Shown piece after piece: positions 63,638 through 64,000 of a stretch of DNA of 64,000 nt; positions within the stretch are counted from its first letter, which is position 1, and the number at the start of each line of letters is the position of its first letter. Under the pieces are notes generated by a model, which was given only the letters and a program-made list of their open reading frames with translations, ran no database searches and was not told the DNA's origin. Location of the stretch: assembly GCA_019634735.1 (NCBI GenBank), contig JAHCAT010000001.1, positions 434,001-498,000 of the forward strand. Direction: 5' to 3'. This stretch comes from Lysobacterales bacterium. GTDB lineage: Bacteria; Pseudomonadota; Gammaproteobacteria; Xanthomonadales; UBA2363. The translations under genes were made by a program, and so were the position numbers.

Positions 63638-64000
63638 TCACAGCGTGACCGGCGTCTGCGGCAGGGGCTCCGCCGCGGGTTCGATGTCATCCCAGTCCGG
63701 TGCCGAGGCCAGCACCGAGGGACCCAGCTGGATCGCCAGTCCAAGCCGCAGCGCGAGCACCAGCCCATCGCTGGGACGCGCATCGACCCACAGCACCTCG
63801 CCCTCCGCGGTCTGGAACTCCACCGTGGCCAGATAGACGCTGCCGCGCAGCTCATCGATGACCAGTCGCCGGGCCTGCAGGCCCGCCGCCACGACCAGGT
63901 CGACCAAGAGCTCATGGGTCTGCGGCCGCACGGGTCTGTTGCCGTCGCGTGCGCGGCCTATCGCCGCCGCCTCGACCGGCCCGATGAAGATGGCGACCAG
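63638..64000 (-). CDS. Bifunctional nuclease-family protein (DUF151), start beyond the window
   Basis: The frame is open to the right edge; 120 residues are visible, starting LVAIFIGPVEAAAIGRARDG and including RPQTHELLVDLVVAAGLQ, VDARPSDGLVLALRLG. These are the BFN/DUF151 core motifs. The GTG at 63931 within the conserved block is not the start. Proteins of this family have reported DNase/RNase activity in plants; bacterial roles are unclear. It lies 65 bases before lpxA on the same strand. Confidence 0.88.
   Translation of the reverse strand: MVAIFIGPVEAAAIGRARDGNRPVRPQTHELLVDLVVAAGLQARRLVIDELRGSVYLATVEFQTAEGEVLWVDARPSDGLVLALRLGLAIQLGPSVLASAPDWDDIEPAAEPLPQTPVTL

Overview
The window is GC-rich chromosomal DNA from a gammaproteobacterium, most likely of the order Xanthomonadales (Lysobacterales). 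This rests on gene order: the divergent fur/bamE pair next to recN and then hrcA-grpE-dnaK-dnaJ, the metY-rimP-nusA-infB-rbfA-truB-rpsO-pnp cluster, the ndk-rlmN-pilF-rodZ-yfgM-bamB-der cluster, and a Ser/Thr kinase paired with a kinase-linked ECF sigma factor. GTG and TTG starts are common and neighbouring genes often overlap by 4 to 11 bases. I saw no insertion sequence, prophage, CRISPR array or conjugation gene.

Layout. 1-5803 (+): end of a small exported protein, then a tightly overlapping unit of agmatine deiminase, N-carbamoylputrescine amidase, a TraB/PrgY-type membrane protein and a DUF349 protein. 6175-9873 (-): a phospholipid N-methyltransferase-like enzyme, a candidate structured small RNA with its own terminator, the bifunctional 23S rRNA methyltransferase RlmKL and a small hydrolase. 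10318-12671 (+): an AmpD-like amidase, TesB thioesterase, a lipoprotein and tRNA-Ser(UGA). 12751-21805 (-): the transcription/translation cluster led by initiator tRNA. 21976-24331 (-): an ECF sigma factor with a proline-rich probable anti-sigma partner, and an MscS-type channel. 24433-25320 (+): a PhzF-family protein. 25364-30348 (-): hrcA-grpE-dnaK-dnaJ behind a sigma32-like promoter. 30396-36812: recN, fur, bamE, an M3 peptidase, ratA-rnfH and smpB. 37017-38983: a DUF4124 protein, an 818-base convergent gap, and a degenerate GGDEF protein. 39058-47926 (-): folD, moeB, der, bamB, yfgM, rodZ, pilF, rlmN and ndk. 48288-53963 (+): a two-gene beta-oxidation unit, a small class II cytochrome c, a glycine-zipper lipoprotein and an exported protein of unknown function. 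54071-64000: a cold-shock protein with a long leader, a FecR-like/DUF6600 tryptophan-rich exported protein, a lipoprotein hydrolase, the kinase/ECF pair, an SlyD-like FKBP, a YceH-family protein, a lone lpxA and the end of a bifunctional-nuclease-family gene.

Most of the window is housekeeping: ribosome maturation and translation initiation, proteostasis, outer-membrane assembly, iron regulation, polyamine and fatty-acid metabolism. The less explained parts are the C-rich-loop small RNA candidate at 6926-7024, the kinase/ECF/TPR module at 57910-61387, the hairpins between dnaK and dnaJ, the palindrome ahead of the beta-oxidation genes, the convergent gap at 37620-38437, and the loss of ispG/hisS from a cluster that usually carries them. 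All assignments come from reading the sequence; no database search was run.
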